A DNA stretch of 64,000 bases from Azospirillum halopraeferens DSM 3675 (GTDB lineage: Bacteria > Pseudomonadota > Alphaproteobacteria > Azospirillales > Azospirillaceae): the NCBI RefSeq assembly GCF_000429625.1, contig NZ_KE386927.1:530173-594172 (forward strand), written 5' to 3'. Under the pieces are notes generated by a model. It searched no databases. It worked only from the letters and a program-made list of their open reading frames with translations, and had not been told where the DNA came from. Position numbers and translations under genes: made by a program. How positions within the stretch are numbered: the stretch's first letter is position 1; each line of letters begins with the position of its first letter. Shown one piece after another: positions 18,621 through 28,677 of the stretch.

Positions 18621-19664
18621 GTGATCACCAAGAAGCTCGCCCTCACGGCCGCCGCGGCCGTGGCCGTTTCCGTCGCCTTCGCCGGCGCCGCCAACGCCCA
18701 GTCGCGCGACCAGATCCGCGCCGTCGGTTCGTCCACGGTGTTCCCGTTCACCACGGCGGTCGCCGAGGCGTTCGGCAAGTCCGGGTCGTTCAAGACCCCG
18801 GTCGTGGAGTCCACCGGCACGGGCGGCGGCTTCCGCCTGTTCTGCGCCGGCGTCGGCCCGGCCCACCCCGACGTCTCCAACGCCTCGCGCCGCATCAAGA
18901 AGTCCGAGGTCGAGCAGTGCGCCGCCAACGGCGTCGCCGAGATCACCGAGCTGAAGATCGGCTTCGACGGCATCGTGCTCGCCTCCTCCAAGGCCGGCCA
19001 GCACATGGACCTGACCCGCGCCCAGCTCTGGAAGGCGCTGGCCAAGGACGTGCCGGTCGACGGCAAGATGGTCGCCAACCCCTACAAGCGCTGGTCCGAC
19101 GTCGACCCGAGCCTGCCGAACGTGGAGATCGAGGTTCTCGGCCCGCCGCCGACCTCCGGCACCCGCGACGCCTTCAACGAGCTGGCCATGGAAGCCGGCT
19201 GCCACGAAGTGAAGGAAGTCGCCGCCATCGTGACCGACGCCAAAGCCCTTGCACAGGCCTGCATGGCCATCCGCGAGGACGGCGCCTACGTCGAGGCCGG
19301 CGAGAACGACAACCTGATCGTTCAGAAGCTGGTCGCCAACCCCAGCGCCTTCGGCGTCTTCGGCTACAGCTTCCTCGACCAGAACAAGGACAAGCTGCAG
19401 GCGGCCGAGATCAACGACGTGCCGCCGACCTACGAGAACATCTCGTCGGGCAAGTACCCGGTGTCGCGTTCGATGTTCGTCTACATCAAGAACGCCCACG
19501 TCGGCGTCATCCCCGGCATCCGTGAGTTCGTGGCCGAGTACACCTCGGAGCGCGCCATGGGCGAGGAAGGCTACCTGGCCGACAAGGGCCTGATCGCCCT
19601 GCCCAAGGCGGAGCGCGACGGGGTCCGCTCCTCGGCGGTCAACATGACCCCGATGAAGCTCTGA
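18621..19664 (+). CDS. pstS: Phosphate ABC transporter substrate-binding protein
   Basis: Periplasmic phosphate receptor for PstSCAB. A Sec signal peptide (about residues 1-26, ending GAANAQS) is followed by the conserved phosphate-binding segment IRAVGSSTVFPFTTAVAEAF and STGTGGGFRLFC, with LGPPPTSGTRDAF in the second lobe. The start is GTG at 18621, supported by an AGGAGGG site six bases upstream. The 347 residues match the PstS group typical of alphaproteobacteria rather than E. coli PstS. Expression is expected from the upstream Pho box; the terminator just after the gene should favour pstS over the transporter genes. Confidence 0.97.
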   Translation: MITKKLALTAAAAVAVSVAFAGAANAQSRDQIRAVGSSTVFPFTTAVAEAFGKSGSFKTPVVESTGTGGGFRLFCAGVGPAHPDVSNASRRIKKSEVEQCAANGVAEITELKIGFDGIVLASSKAGQHMDLTRAQLWKALAKDVPVDGKMVANPYKRWSDVDPSLPNVEIEVLGPPPTSGTRDAFNELAMEAGCHEVKEVAAIVTDAKALAQACMAIREDGAYVEAGENDNLIVQKLVANPSAFGVFGYSFLDQNKDKLQAAEINDVPPTYENISSGKYPVSRSMFVYIKNAHVGVIPGIREFVAEYTSERAMGEEGYLADKGLIALPKAERDGVRSSAVNMTPMKL

Positions 19665-19678
19665 TCACCGGGTTGCGG

Positions 19679-19714
19679 ACCGGCGGCCCCCGAAACGGGG
19701 CCGCCGGTTCTTTT
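19679..19714 (+). terminator. Intrinsic terminator between pstS and pstC
   Basis: A perfect 12-base stem (ACCGGCGGCCCC at 19679-19690, GGGGCCGCCGGT at 19697-19708) closes a CGAAAC loop and is followed by TTCTTTT. Partial read-through would feed pstCAB-phoU-phoB. Confidence 0.88.
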
Positions 19715-19765
19715 CGGGATTGCGTTTAAGACCTTTCTTTCACCCGATCGTATGGCGGGTTTCGC

Positions 19766-21148
19766 ATGCAGATCACGGTACTCCTCCTGGTGCTGGTCGG
19801 CCTGACCGCCGCCGGCTACTACATGGGGCGCGCCTCGGCGGTGCGGGCGGTGGGGGGGCGCATTGCAGCCCTCCACTCGGTTCCCGCCTATTACGGTGTC
19901 TACGTCGCCCTGTGGGCCGGGCTGCCCGCCTTCCTGCTGTTCCTCGTGTGGGGGGCATCGGAGAACTGGATCGTCATGCAGATGGTCCTGGGCGCCCTGC
20001 CGCAGAACATGACCGACGGCAGCGAGCAGTCGCTGAGCCTGCTGAAGGCCGACATCCTCAACATCGCGGCGGGCATTTCCACCGGACGCGAGCCCGACCC
20101 CGTCGTCCTCGCCGCGGCGGAGCGCTACAACATGCTGCGCGCGCTCGGCGACTGGATGCTGCTGGCGATCGGCAGCGCCCTTGCGGTGGCCGGCCTCTCC
20201 TACGCCCGCGGCCGCATCGCCCCCGATCTGCGCGCCCGCAACCTGGTGGAGCGCGTGATCAACGTGTTCCTGGTGGGCTGCTCGCTGGTCGCCATCCTGA
20301 CCACCGCCGGCATCGTCCTCTCGCTGGTCTTCGAGGCGATGCGCTTCTTCACCGTCTACCCCATCTTCGACTTCCTGTTCGGCCTGCAATGGAGCCCGCA
20401 GACGGCGATCCGCGCCGACCAGGTGGGCTCCTCGGGATCGTTCGGCGCGGTGCCGCTGTTCGCCGGCACGCTGCTGATCACCCTGATCGCCATGCTGGTG
20501 GCGGTGCCGGTCGGCCTGATGTCGGCGATCTACATGTCGGAGTACGCCCCGCCGCGGGTGCGCGCGACGATGAAGCCGGTCCTGGAGATCCTGGCCGGTA
20601 TCCCCACGGTGGTCTACGGTTTCTTCGCCGCGCTCACCATGGCGCCCTTCGTGCGGCGCCTGGGTGAATCCATGGGCATGAGCGTCTCGTCGGAATCGGC
20701 GCTGGCCGCCGGTTTCGTCATGGGCATCATGATCATCCCGTTCGTCAGCTCCCTGTCCGACGACGTGATCAACTCGGTGCCGCAGTCGCTGCGCGACGGG
20801 TCCTACGGGCTGGGCGCCACCCGGTCGGAGACGATCCGCCAGGTGGTGCTGCCGGCCGCCCTGCCGGGCATCGTCGCCGCCGTGATGCTGGCCATCAGCC
20901 GCGCCATCGGCGAGACGATGATCGTCACCATGGCCGCCGGACTGGCCGCCAACCTCACCGCCAACCCGTTGCAGGCGGTGACCACGGTGACCACCCAGAT
21001 CGCCACGCTGCTGGTCGGCGACCAGGAGTTCGACAGTCCCAAGACGCTGTCCGCCTTCGGGTTGGGCCTCGTCCTGTTCGTCGTCACCCTGTCGCTCAAC
21101 ATGATCGCCCTGCGGGTGGTCCAGAAATACCGGGAAAAGTATGACTGA
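19766..21148 (+). CDS. pstC: Phosphate ABC transporter permease
   Basis: One of two membrane subunits of the Pst importer. The C-terminal ~270 residues carry the binding-protein-dependent permease domain with the loop EILAGIPTVVYGFFAALTMAP and the EAA-type motif DGSYGLGATRSETIRQVVLPAALPGI. An extra N-terminal region (about 190 residues, including two hydrophobic helices and a soluble loop around 75-115) makes it, at 460 residues, longer than E. coli PstC; this long form is usual in alphaproteobacteria. It overlaps pstA by eight bases. Confidence 0.96.
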   Translation: MQITVLLLVLVGLTAAGYYMGRASAVRAVGGRIAALHSVPAYYGVYVALWAGLPAFLLFLVWGASENWIVMQMVLGALPQNMTDGSEQSLSLLKADILNIAAGISTGREPDPVVLAAAERYNMLRALGDWMLLAIGSALAVAGLSYARGRIAPDLRARNLVERVINVFLVGCSLVAILTTAGIVLSLVFEAMRFFTVYPIFDFLFGLQWSPQTAIRADQVGSSGSFGAVPLFAGTLLITLIAMLVAVPVGLMSAIYMSEYAPPRVRATMKPVLEILAGIPTVVYGFFAALTMAPFVRRLGESMGMSVSSESALAAGFVMGIMIIPFVSSLSDDVINSVPQSLRDGSYGLGATRSETIRQVVLPAALPGIVAAVMLAISRAIGETMIVTMAAGLAANLTANPLQAVTTVTTQIATLLVGDQEFDSPKTLSAFGLGLVLFVVTLSLNMIALRVVQKYREKYD

Positions 21149-22472
21149 CATGGTCGAACAAGGGACCCGGAACATGGCCATCGCCCGGCCCGGGTCGTAC
21201 TACCTGAGCGAAGGCTATGCCGCTCGGTTGCGCGCCCGCTACGCCGCAGAGCAACGGTTCAAGGCCTACGGCATCGCCGCGGTCGCGGCGGCGGCGGTGA
21301 TGCTGGTGGTGCTGCTCGGCACCATCGTGGGGCAGGGCTACACCGCCTTCTGGCAGACGCAGATCCGGCTGGAGATCCATTTCGACCCGGCCGAGATCGA
21401 CCCGCAGGGCACGCGGGACCGCTCGGTCCTGGCCACCGCCAACACGATGAAGCTGGTCCGCGACTCCCTCGCGGCGCAGTTCCCGGACATCACCGAACGG
21501 GCGGAGCGCCGCGCGCTGTACGACATCATGTCGTCGGGGGCGCCGTTCCAGCTCACCCGGATGCTGCTGGACGACCCGAGCCTCATCGGAACCACCCGGT
21601 CGGTGTGGCTCACCGCGTCCGACGACGTCGACCAGTTCATCAAGGGGTACATCTCCCGCGACGTTCCGGAGAGTGCACGCCGCGTCAGTGACCTGCAGAT
21701 CCGTGCGGTGGACGCGCTGGCGTCGCGCAACGCGGTGGAGAAGCAGTTCAACACGGTTCTGTTCACCGGCGGCGACTCGCGCGAACCCGAACTGGCCGGC
21801 ATCGGCGGCGCCATCGTCGGCTCCTTCCTGACGCTGCTGGTCACGCTCGCCCTGTCGGTACCCATCGGCGTGGCCGCCGCCATCTACCTGGAGGAGTTCG
21901 CGCCGAAGAACCGCTGGACCGACCTGATCGAGGTGAACATCAACAACCTCGCGGCGGTGCCGTCCATCGTCTTCGGTCTGCTGGGCCTCGCCGTCTTCCT
22001 CAGCGTCTTCGGCATGCCGCGCTCGGCCCCGGTGGTCGGCGGCCTGGTGCTGGCGCTGATGACGCTGCCCACCATCATCATCGCCAGCCGCGCCGCGCTG
22101 AAGGCGGTGCCGCCCTCGATCCGCGAGGCGGCTCTGGGCGTCGGGGCGTCGCGGCTGCAGGCGGTGCTGCACCACGTGCTGCCGCTGGCCATGCCGGGCA
22201 TCCTCACCGGCACCATCATCGGCATGGCCCAGGCGCTGGGCGAGACGGCGCCCCTGCTGATGATCGGCATGGTCGCCTTCATCGTCGACATCCCCGGCGG
22301 CTTCACCGACAGCGCCACGGTGCTCCCCGTGCAGATCTTCATGTGGGCCGACAGCCCGGAGCGCGCCTTCCTGGAGCGCACGTCGGCGGCGATCATGATC
22401 CTGCTGGGCTTCCTCATCGCGATGAACGCGGTGGCGGTTCTCCTGCGCAAGAAATTCGAGAGGCGGTGGTAA
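21141..22472 (+). CDS. pstA: Phosphate ABC transporter permease
   Basis: Second membrane subunit of Pst. After one N-terminal helix (about residues 43-65) comes a soluble domain of about 150 residues of the DUF3333 type, then the permease core from ~220 with NNLAAVPSIVFGLLGLAVFL and the EAA loop REAALGVGASRLQAVLHHVLPLAMPGI. The 443-residue form with DUF3333 pairs with long PstC. The ATG at 21141 overlaps the end of pstC, and pstB follows after five bases, so the three genes are translated as a unit. Confidence 0.96.
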   Translation: MTDMVEQGTRNMAIARPGSYYLSEGYAARLRARYAAEQRFKAYGIAAVAAAAVMLVVLLGTIVGQGYTAFWQTQIRLEIHFDPAEIDPQGTRDRSVLATANTMKLVRDSLAAQFPDITERAERRALYDIMSSGAPFQLTRMLLDDPSLIGTTRSVWLTASDDVDQFIKGYISRDVPESARRVSDLQIRAVDALASRNAVEKQFNTVLFTGGDSREPELAGIGGAIVGSFLTLLVTLALSVPIGVAAAIYLEEFAPKNRWTDLIEVNINNLAAVPSIVFGLLGLAVFLSVFGMPRSAPVVGGLVLALMTLPTIIIASRAALKAVPPSIREAALGVGASRLQAVLHHVLPLAMPGILTGTIIGMAQALGETAPLLMIGMVAFIVDIPGGFTDSATVLPVQIFMWADSPERAFLERTSAAIMILLGFLIAMNAVAVLLRKKFERRW

Positions 22473-22477
22473 GAGCC

Positions 22478-23302
22478 ATGAGCATCCAGACCCGGACCCA
22501 CGTCAAGGCGGCCGAAGCCACGAATCCGCAAGCCGCCGCCGCCCCGGCCGCCAAGATGGTGGCGCGCGACGTCAAGGTCTTCTACGGCGCCAAGCAGGCG
22601 CTCAAGGGGATCAACATCGACATCCTGGAAAACAAGGTCCTGGCCCTGATCGGCCCGTCCGGCTGCGGCAAGTCGACGTTCCTGCGCTGCCTCAACCGGA
22701 TGAACGACACCATCGACAACTGCCGGGTCGAGGGCCTGATCTCCCTGGACGGCGAGGACGTCTACGGCCGCCGGATCGACGCCGTGCAGCTCCGCGCCCG
22801 CGTCGGCATGGTGTTCCAGAAGCCCAACCCGTTCCCGAAGTCGATCTACGACAACATCGTCTACGGCCCGCGCATCCACGGCCTGGCGTCCCACCGCGAC
22901 GAGATGGACGAGATCGTGGAGACCTCGCTCAAGCGCGCCGGTCTGTGGAACGAGGTGAAGGACCGCCTGCGCGAGCCGGGCACCGGCCTGTCCGGCGGCC
23001 AGCAGCAGCGCCTGTGCATCGCCCGCGCCATCGCCGTCAGCCCGGAGGTGATCCTGATGGACGAGCCCTGCTCGGCCCTCGATCCCATCGCCACCGCCCA
23101 CATCGAAGAGCTGATCGACGAGCTGCGCGAGAACTACACCATCGTCATCGTCACCCACAACATGCAGCAGGCGGCCCGCGTCTCGCAGAAGACGGCGTTC
23201 TTCCACCTGGGCGACATGGTGGAGTGCGACGACACCGAGGAGATCTTCACCAACCCGCGCGACGAACGCACGCAGGGGTACATCACCGGCCGCTACGGCT
23301 GA
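22478..23302 (+). CDS. pstB: Phosphate ABC transporter ATP-binding protein
   Basis: ATPase of the Pst importer. Walker A GPSGCGKSTFLRCLNRMND, the Q-loop MVFQKPNPFPKSIYDN, the signature LSGGQQQRLCIARA, Walker B VILMDEPCSALDP and the H-loop VTHNMQQAARVS are all intact and of PstB type. The 274 residues begin at ATG 22478, five bases after pstA; the first ~30 residues are a poorly conserved Ala-rich leader. Besides transport, PstB takes part in signalling to PhoR through PhoU. Confidence 0.97.
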   Translation: MSIQTRTHVKAAEATNPQAAAAPAAKMVARDVKVFYGAKQALKGINIDILENKVLALIGPSGCGKSTFLRCLNRMNDTIDNCRVEGLISLDGEDVYGRRIDAVQLRARVGMVFQKPNPFPKSIYDNIVYGPRIHGLASHRDEMDEIVETSLKRAGLWNEVKDRLREPGTGLSGGQQQRLCIARAIAVSPEVILMDEPCSALDPIATAHIEELIDELRENYTIVIVTHNMQQAARVSQKTAFFHLGDMVECDDTEEIFTNPRDERTQGYITGRYG

Positions 23303-23348
23303 TCGGGGGCAGCGCCGATCGTCGCAACGGCCGGGCCGGGAGGTCGTC

Positions 23349-24074
23349 ATGAGCAACGAGCACATCGTCCGTTCCTTTGCGCAGGAACTGCAGCGCCTCT
23401 CCAACCTGGTGACCCAGATGGGCGGCGTGGCGGAGGCGCAGGTCGCCTCCGCCGTCAAGGCCGTCGCCCGCCGCGACGTCGGCCTGGCCGCCCGGGTGAT
23501 GCAGACCGACCAGCGCCTGGACGAGTACGAGCGGGAGATCGACGCCGAGGCGATCCGGCTGCTCGCCCTGCGCCAGCCCATGGCGCGGGACCTGCGGGAG
23601 ATCGTGTCGGCGCTGAAGGTCGCCGCCGATCTGGAGCGCATCGGCGACTACGCCGCCAACATCGCCAAGCGGTCCCTGGCGCTGGCCCAGGTGCCGCTGG
23701 TCCGCCCGGCGGTGGCCATCCCGCGCATGGGACGGCTGGTCGAGGAGATCATGAAGGACGTGCTCGACGCCTACATCGAGCGCGACGTGGACAAGGCCGT
23801 CGGCGCCTGGCAGCGCGATGAGGAACTGGACGACCTTTACACCAGCCTGTTCCGCGAGGTCCTCACCTATATGATGGAAGACCCGCGCAACATCACGCCG
23901 TGCACGCACCTGCTGTTCATGGCGAAGAACCTGGAGCGGATCGGCGACCATGCCACCAACGTGGCGGAGACGATCCATTTTCTCGTCGTCGGGGAGCCCC
24001 TGATGATGGATCGACCCAAGAGCGACGCCAGCAGTTTTGCGGTGGTGACGCCGGAGGCAACAGACGGTGCTTGA
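23349..24074 (+). CDS. phoU: Phosphate signalling adaptor
   Basis: Links the Pst transporter to PhoR and keeps the Pho regulon off when phosphate is plentiful. The 241 residues contain two repeats of the PhoU three-helix bundle; metal-binding E/D motifs recur as EYEREIDAEAIRLLALRQPMARDLREIVSALKVAADLERIGDYAANI (seen as DLERIGDYAANI) and NLERIGDHATNVAE. It starts 46 bases after pstB with an AGGTCGTC leader. Confidence 0.96.
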   Translation: MSNEHIVRSFAQELQRLSNLVTQMGGVAEAQVASAVKAVARRDVGLAARVMQTDQRLDEYEREIDAEAIRLLALRQPMARDLREIVSALKVAADLERIGDYAANIAKRSLALAQVPLVRPAVAIPRMGRLVEEIMKDVLDAYIERDVDKAVGAWQRDEELDDLYTSLFREVLTYMMEDPRNITPCTHLLFMAKNLERIGDHATNVAETIHFLVVGEPLMMDRPKSDASSFAVVTPEATDGA

Positions 24075-24117
24075 GCAGACGCGGGCGCAGGATGAGCGCC
24101 GACAGGGCGGGGGAGTC

Positions 24118-24822
24118 ATGAATTCGGCGTTGAAGCCGCTGGTCCTCATCGTCGAGGACGAGGCGGACATCGTCACCTTGCTGAAGTACAACCTGGAAAA
24201 GGAAGGCTTCCGGGTGGCGGCGGCCGGCGACGGGGAGGAGGCGCTGCTGCTGGCCAACGAGCAGGCGCCCCACATCGTGCTGCTGGACTGGATGCTGCCG
24301 CTGATGTCGGGGCTGGAGGTGTGCCGGCAGATGCGCCGGAACCCCAAAACCCGCGACGTCCCCATCATCATGCTCACCGCCCGCGGTGAGGAGGCGGACC
24401 GCGTGCGCGGTCTAAACTCCGGTGCCGACGACTACATCGCCAAGCCGTTCTCGCCCACCGAGCTGGTCGCCCGCATGCGCGCCGTGCTGCGCCGCGCCTC
24501 GCCCGGCCTGGCGGAGGAGACGCTGCGCTTCGGCGATGTGGTGATGGATCTGGCGGCCCACCGGGTGCGCCGCAACAACCGCGACATCCATCTGGGCCCG
24601 ACGGAATTCCGCCTGCTGCGCCACTTCATGCAGCATCCCGGCCGCGTCTTCTCGCGCGAGCAGCTTCTGGACGTGGTGTGGGGTCACGACGTGTACGTCG
24701 AGCCGCGCACCGTCGACGTCCACATCCGCCGCCTGCGCAAGGCGCTGAACGAAGAGACGGACGCCGACCTGATCCGCACCGTCCGCTCCGCCGGCTACGC
24801 CCTGGACATGAAGACGGTCTGA
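24118..24822 (+). CDS. phoB: Phosphate regulon response regulator
   Basis: OmpR-type transcription factor that binds Pho boxes when phosphorylated by PhoR. The receiver has the acidic pair EDE (residues 13-15), phospho-acceptor D57 in VLLDWMLP and the KPFS lysine; the winged helix (about 135-232) has LGPTEFRLLRHFMQHPGRVFSREQLLDVVWG and the recognition RTVDVHIRRLRKALN. The ATG at 24118 is preferred: GGGCGGGGGAG lies just upstream. A start at 24067 overlapping phoU adds 17 residues without similarity. phoB closes the operon, at the opposite end from phoR. Confidence 0.96.
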   Translation: MNSALKPLVLIVEDEADIVTLLKYNLEKEGFRVAAAGDGEEALLLANEQAPHIVLLDWMLPLMSGLEVCRQMRRNPKTRDVPIIMLTARGEEADRVRGLNSGADDYIAKPFSPTELVARMRAVLRRASPGLAEETLRFGDVVMDLAAHRVRRNNRDIHLGPTEFRLLRHFMQHPGRVFSREQLLDVVWGHDVYVEPRTVDVHIRRLRKALNEETDADLIRTVRSAGYALDMKTV

Positions 24823-24829
24823 GGGGGAT

Positions 24830-25987
24830 CTACCCGAGAAGCGCCGCGAGGACGGCGTTGAGGCGCTGGCGCCCGGCGTCGGTGGCGCGCACGGTGCGGT
24901 CGTCCACCTCCAGGAAGCCGGCCCCGGCCAGGCGGTCCAGCGCCGCGCCGTCCACCAGGTCGGGCAGGTCGCGGCCGCTTTCCGCCACCAGGCGCGCCCG
25001 CTCCACCCCCTCGGCCAGGCGCAGGCCCATCATCAGCAGCTCGGTGCCGCGCTCGGCCGGCGGAACCGGCTCGGGGGCGTGGGCACCATGCCCGTGACCG
25101 GCCCCCCGCTCCAGCCACACCTCGGGCGCGCGGTGGGCGCGGGTGGCGAACTTGCCGCCGTCGAGGGTGAGGCGGCCGTGGGCGCCGGGGCCGACGCCGA
25201 CGTAATCGCCGTAACGCCAATAGGTCAGGTTGTGCCGGCACGCCTCGCCCGGGCGGGCATGGTTGGAGATCTCGTAGGCCGGCAGGCCGGCGGCGGCCAG
25301 GCGGGCCTGCGTCGCCTCGTAGAGGTCGCCGGCCAGATCCTCGTCGGGCAGCACCAGCGCGCCGCGGGCGTGCAGCGGGAAGAAGGCGGTGCCGTTCTCG
25401 ATGGTGAGCTGGTAGACCGACAGGTGCCCCACCGCGAAGTCCAGCGCCCGGGACAGCTCCGCCTCCCACGCCGCCACGCTTTGCCCCGGCCGCGCGTAGA
25501 TCAGATCGAAGGAGAACCGCTCGAAGGTGCGTGCCGCCAGCTCGATGGCGCCCAGCGCCTCGGCGGCGCTGTGCTGCCGGCCGAGGAAGCGCAGCGCCCC
25601 GTCGTCCAGCGCCTGGATGCCCAGCGACACCCGGTTGACGCCGGCGTCGCGGAAGGCGCGGAAGCGGTCGGCCTCCACCGAGGTGGGGTTGGCCTCCAGC
25701 GTCACCTCCAGCGCCTCGGCCACCGGCCAGCGGGTGGCGATCCGGGTGATCAGCGCCTCGACGGTCGCCGGCTCCATCAGCGACGGCGTGCCGCCCCCGA
25801 AGAAGACGGAGGTGACCCGGCGGCCGGGCGTGGCGTTGGCGTAATGATCCAGTTCGCGCAACAGGGCGTCGCGCCAGCGGGCCTGATCGATCCGCTCGCG
25901 CACATGGCTGTTGAAATCGCAGTATGGACACTTGGCCTTGCAGAAGGGCCAATGGATGTAGATCCCGAAGCCGGGATCGCGGGTCAT
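24830..25987 (-). CDS. hemW: Radical SAM heme chaperone HemW
   Basis: A radical-SAM protein related to HemN but acting as a heme-binding chaperone rather than a coproporphyrinogen oxidase. The cluster motif C-X3-C-X2-C is at C16, C20, C23 (WPFCKAKCPYC), followed by FFGGGTPSL and EANPTSVEADR; the HemN C-terminal domain starts near residue 300. HemW differs from HemN in lacking an extra N-terminal region and in the F rather than another Cys after the third ligand, as seen here (CPYCDF). Its ATG overlaps the rdgB stop (ATGA, 25984-25987). Confidence 0.94.
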   Translation of the reverse strand: MTRDPGFGIYIHWPFCKAKCPYCDFNSHVRERIDQARWRDALLRELDHYANATPGRRVTSVFFGGGTPSLMEPATVEALITRIATRWPVAEALEVTLEANPTSVEADRFRAFRDAGVNRVSLGIQALDDGALRFLGRQHSAAEALGAIELAARTFERFSFDLIYARPGQSVAAWEAELSRALDFAVGHLSVYQLTIENGTAFFPLHARGALVLPDEDLAGDLYEATQARLAAAGLPAYEISNHARPGEACRHNLTYWRYGDYVGVGPGAHGRLTLDGGKFATRAHRAPEVWLERGAGHGHGAHAPEPVPPAERGTELLMMGLRLAEGVERARLVAESGRDLPDLVDGAALDRLAGAGFLEVDDRTVRATDAGRQRLNAVLAALLG

Positions 25988-26589
25988 CGGAAGCATCGCT
26001 CCACAAGCTGGCGGAAGGCGTCGGCCCGGTGGCTGATGCGGTGCTTCGCCTCCGGGTCCATCTCCCCGAAGGTGATGTCGAACCCGTCCGGTTTGAAGAC
26101 CGGATCGTATCCGAAACCACGCTGGCCGCGGGGCGGCCACACCAGGGTGCCGTCGACCCGGCCTTCCACCGTCTCCACATGCCCGTCCGGCCAGGCCAGG
26201 GACAGGGCGCAAACGAAGCGGGCGGAGCGGTCGGCGACGCCCGCCAGCCCCCGCTCGACCCGCTCCATGGCGGCGCGGAAGTCCCTGGCCGGCCCGGCCC
26301 AGCGGGCGGAGTAGATACCGGGGTCGCCGCCCAGCGCCGGCACCACCAGCCCGCTGTCGTCGGCCAGGGCGATGTGCCCGCCCGCCGCCGCGGCGCGTGC
26401 CTTGAGCTCGGCGTTGGCGATGAAGCTGTCCCCGGTCTCCTCCGGCTCGGGCAGGCCGATCTCGATGCAGGACGGGAAGTGCTTCACGTACGGGCCCAGC
26501 AGGTCGGCGATCTCGCGCACCTTGCCGGGGTTGTGGCTGGCGATGACCAGCGTGTCGCCGGTGAAGCGGCGGGGGGTGGCGTCGGTCAT
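25984..26589 (-). CDS. rdgB: dITP/XTP pyrophosphatase
   Basis: Hydrolyses non-canonical purine triphosphates (dITP, XTP) so that they are not built into DNA or RNA. The 201-residue Ham1-type protein shows LVIASHNPGKVREIADLL at the N-terminus and the substrate/metal motifs ALADDSGLVVPALGGDPGIYSARWAG (seen as DDSGLVVPALGG) and RGFGYDPVF. It is 49 bases downstream of rph and four bases overlapped with hemW, forming rph-rdgB-hemW, a common alphaproteobacterial order. Confidence 0.96.
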   Translation of the reverse strand: MTDATPRRFTGDTLVIASHNPGKVREIADLLGPYVKHFPSCIEIGLPEPEETGDSFIANAELKARAAAAGGHIALADDSGLVVPALGGDPGIYSARWAGPARDFRAAMERVERGLAGVADRSARFVCALSLAWPDGHVETVEGRVDGTLVWPPRGQRGFGYDPVFKPDGFDITFGEMDPEAKHRISHRADAFRQLVERCFR

Positions 26590-26638
26590 GGTCCCGGTAC
26601 TCCCTTCCTGCGGGCGTGCGCGCGGCGGCGGGCGTCGC

Positions 26639-27355
<717 letters not shown>

Positions 27356-27489
27356 CGGGATCGGTTCCTGTTCCTGGGATCGAAGGGTACAACGCGGTGC
27401 GGGGCGCCGCCGGCCATGCTTAGCGGCTCGCGCCCGTGGCGTCCAGTGGGCGGACGGCGACCCCCGGTGGCGCCGGGGTTCCCGCCTCA

Positions 27490-27518
27490 TTGATTCATCA
27501 ACGGCTTCTGCCTAAATT
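27490..27518 (+). promoter_or_regulatory. Candidate promoter of hrcA
   Basis: TTGATT (27490-27495) and TAAATT (27513-27518) are 17 bases apart on the plus strand, 66 bases before the hrcA start. I see no CIRCE inverted repeat in this spacer, so HrcA autorepression is not apparent here. Confidence 0.5.
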
Positions 27519-27584
27519 CCAACGCGCGTCCGGGCCGCGGCGAACCGCCGGGCCGCGGCGCGCAGAGGACTGCGGCAAGCGGGC

Positions 27585-28619
27585 ATGATCAGCGAGTTGA
27601 ACCAGCGATCGCGTGAGATTTTCCGGCTCATCGTCGACGCCTACGTGGAGTCGGGCGAACCCGTGGGCTCGCGCACCATTTCGCGCCGTCCGGGCATCAG
27701 CCTGTCGCCCGCCACCATCCGCAACGTCATGGCGGACCTGGAGGACCAGGGGCTGCTCTACGCCCCCCACGCCTCGGCCGGGCGCATCCCCACCGAGGCC
27801 GGCCTGCGCCTGTTCGTCAACGGGCTGCTGGAGATCGGCTCGCTGCCCGAGGAGGAGCGCGAGGCCATCGAGGCCAAGTGCAACGCCGCCGGCCGCTCCC
27901 TGCCCGAGGCCCTGTCGGAGGCGTCGGCCATGCTGTCCGGCCTGTCGCACTGCGCCGGGCTGGTGCTGGCGCCCAAGACCGACCGGCCGCTCAAGCACAT
28001 CGAGTTCGTCTCGCTGGGTCCCGGCCGGGCGCTGGTGGTGCTGGTGAACGAGGACGGGCTGGTGGAGAACCGGGTGGTCGAGGTTCCCGTCGGCCTGCCG
28101 GCCTCGACCCTGCGCATGGCGTCGAACTACCTCACCGCCCGGCTGGTCGGCCGCACGCTGGAGGAGGCGCGCCAGGTCGTCCACAACGAGATCGAGGACC
28201 AGCGCACCGAACTGGACGAGCTGTCGCGCCGCGTCGTCGAGGCGGGGCTGGCCACCTGGGCCGGGCCGCGCACCGACGGGCAGCTCATCGTGCGCGGCCA
28301 GGCCAAGCTGCTGGAGGACGTCACCGCCCTGTCCGACCTGGAGCGCGTGCGCGCCCTGTTCGAGGCGCTGGAGACCAAGGAAGCGATGCTCCGCCTGCTC
28401 GACGCCACCGGGCGCGGCGACGGGGTGCAGATCTTCATCGGGGCGGAGAACGTGCTGTTCAGCCATTCCGGCTGCACGCTGATCATCTCCCCCTTCCAGA
28501 ACAGCCGGGAGCAGGTCATCGGCGCCATCGGCGTCATCGGCCCGACCCGGATCAATTACGCCCGCATCATTCCGCTGGTGGATTACACGGCCAAGGTGAT
28601 CAGCCGCCTGGTCGGCTGA
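27585..28619 (+). CDS. hrcA: Heat-inducible transcription repressor HrcA
   Basis: Represses chaperonin genes by binding CIRCE elements; its activity depends on GroEL. The N-terminal winged helix is clear (VGSRTISRRPGISLSPATIRNVMADLEDQGLL, given as SPATIRNVMADLEDQGLL), followed by HASAGRIPTEAGLRLFV and the dimer/GAF-like region ending NYARIIPLVDYTAKVISRL. The 344-residue length is normal. grpE follows after 58 bases, the standard hrcA-grpE pairing; groESL, its usual target, lies outside the window. Confidence 0.96.
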   Translation: MISELNQRSREIFRLIVDAYVESGEPVGSRTISRRPGISLSPATIRNVMADLEDQGLLYAPHASAGRIPTEAGLRLFVNGLLEIGSLPEEEREAIEAKCNAAGRSLPEALSEASAMLSGLSHCAGLVLAPKTDRPLKHIEFVSLGPGRALVVLVNEDGLVENRVVEVPVGLPASTLRMASNYLTARLVGRTLEEARQVVHNEIEDQRTELDELSRRVVEAGLATWAGPRTDGQLIVRGQAKLLEDVTALSDLERVRALFEALETKEAMLRLLDATGRGDGVQIFIGAENVLFSHSGCTLIISPFQNSREQVIGAIGVIGPTRINYARIIPLVDYTAKVISRLVG

Positions 28620-28677
28620 CCGCCCCACACCGCCGGCATCGCCGACCGCATAGAGAAAACCCATACCGAGAGACACC

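Noticed and set aside
27356..27584. A CIRCE element before hrcA, or in the dnaK spacer
   Set aside because: No TTAGCACTC-N9-GAGTGCTAA-like inverted repeat was found in either spacer on reading both strands.
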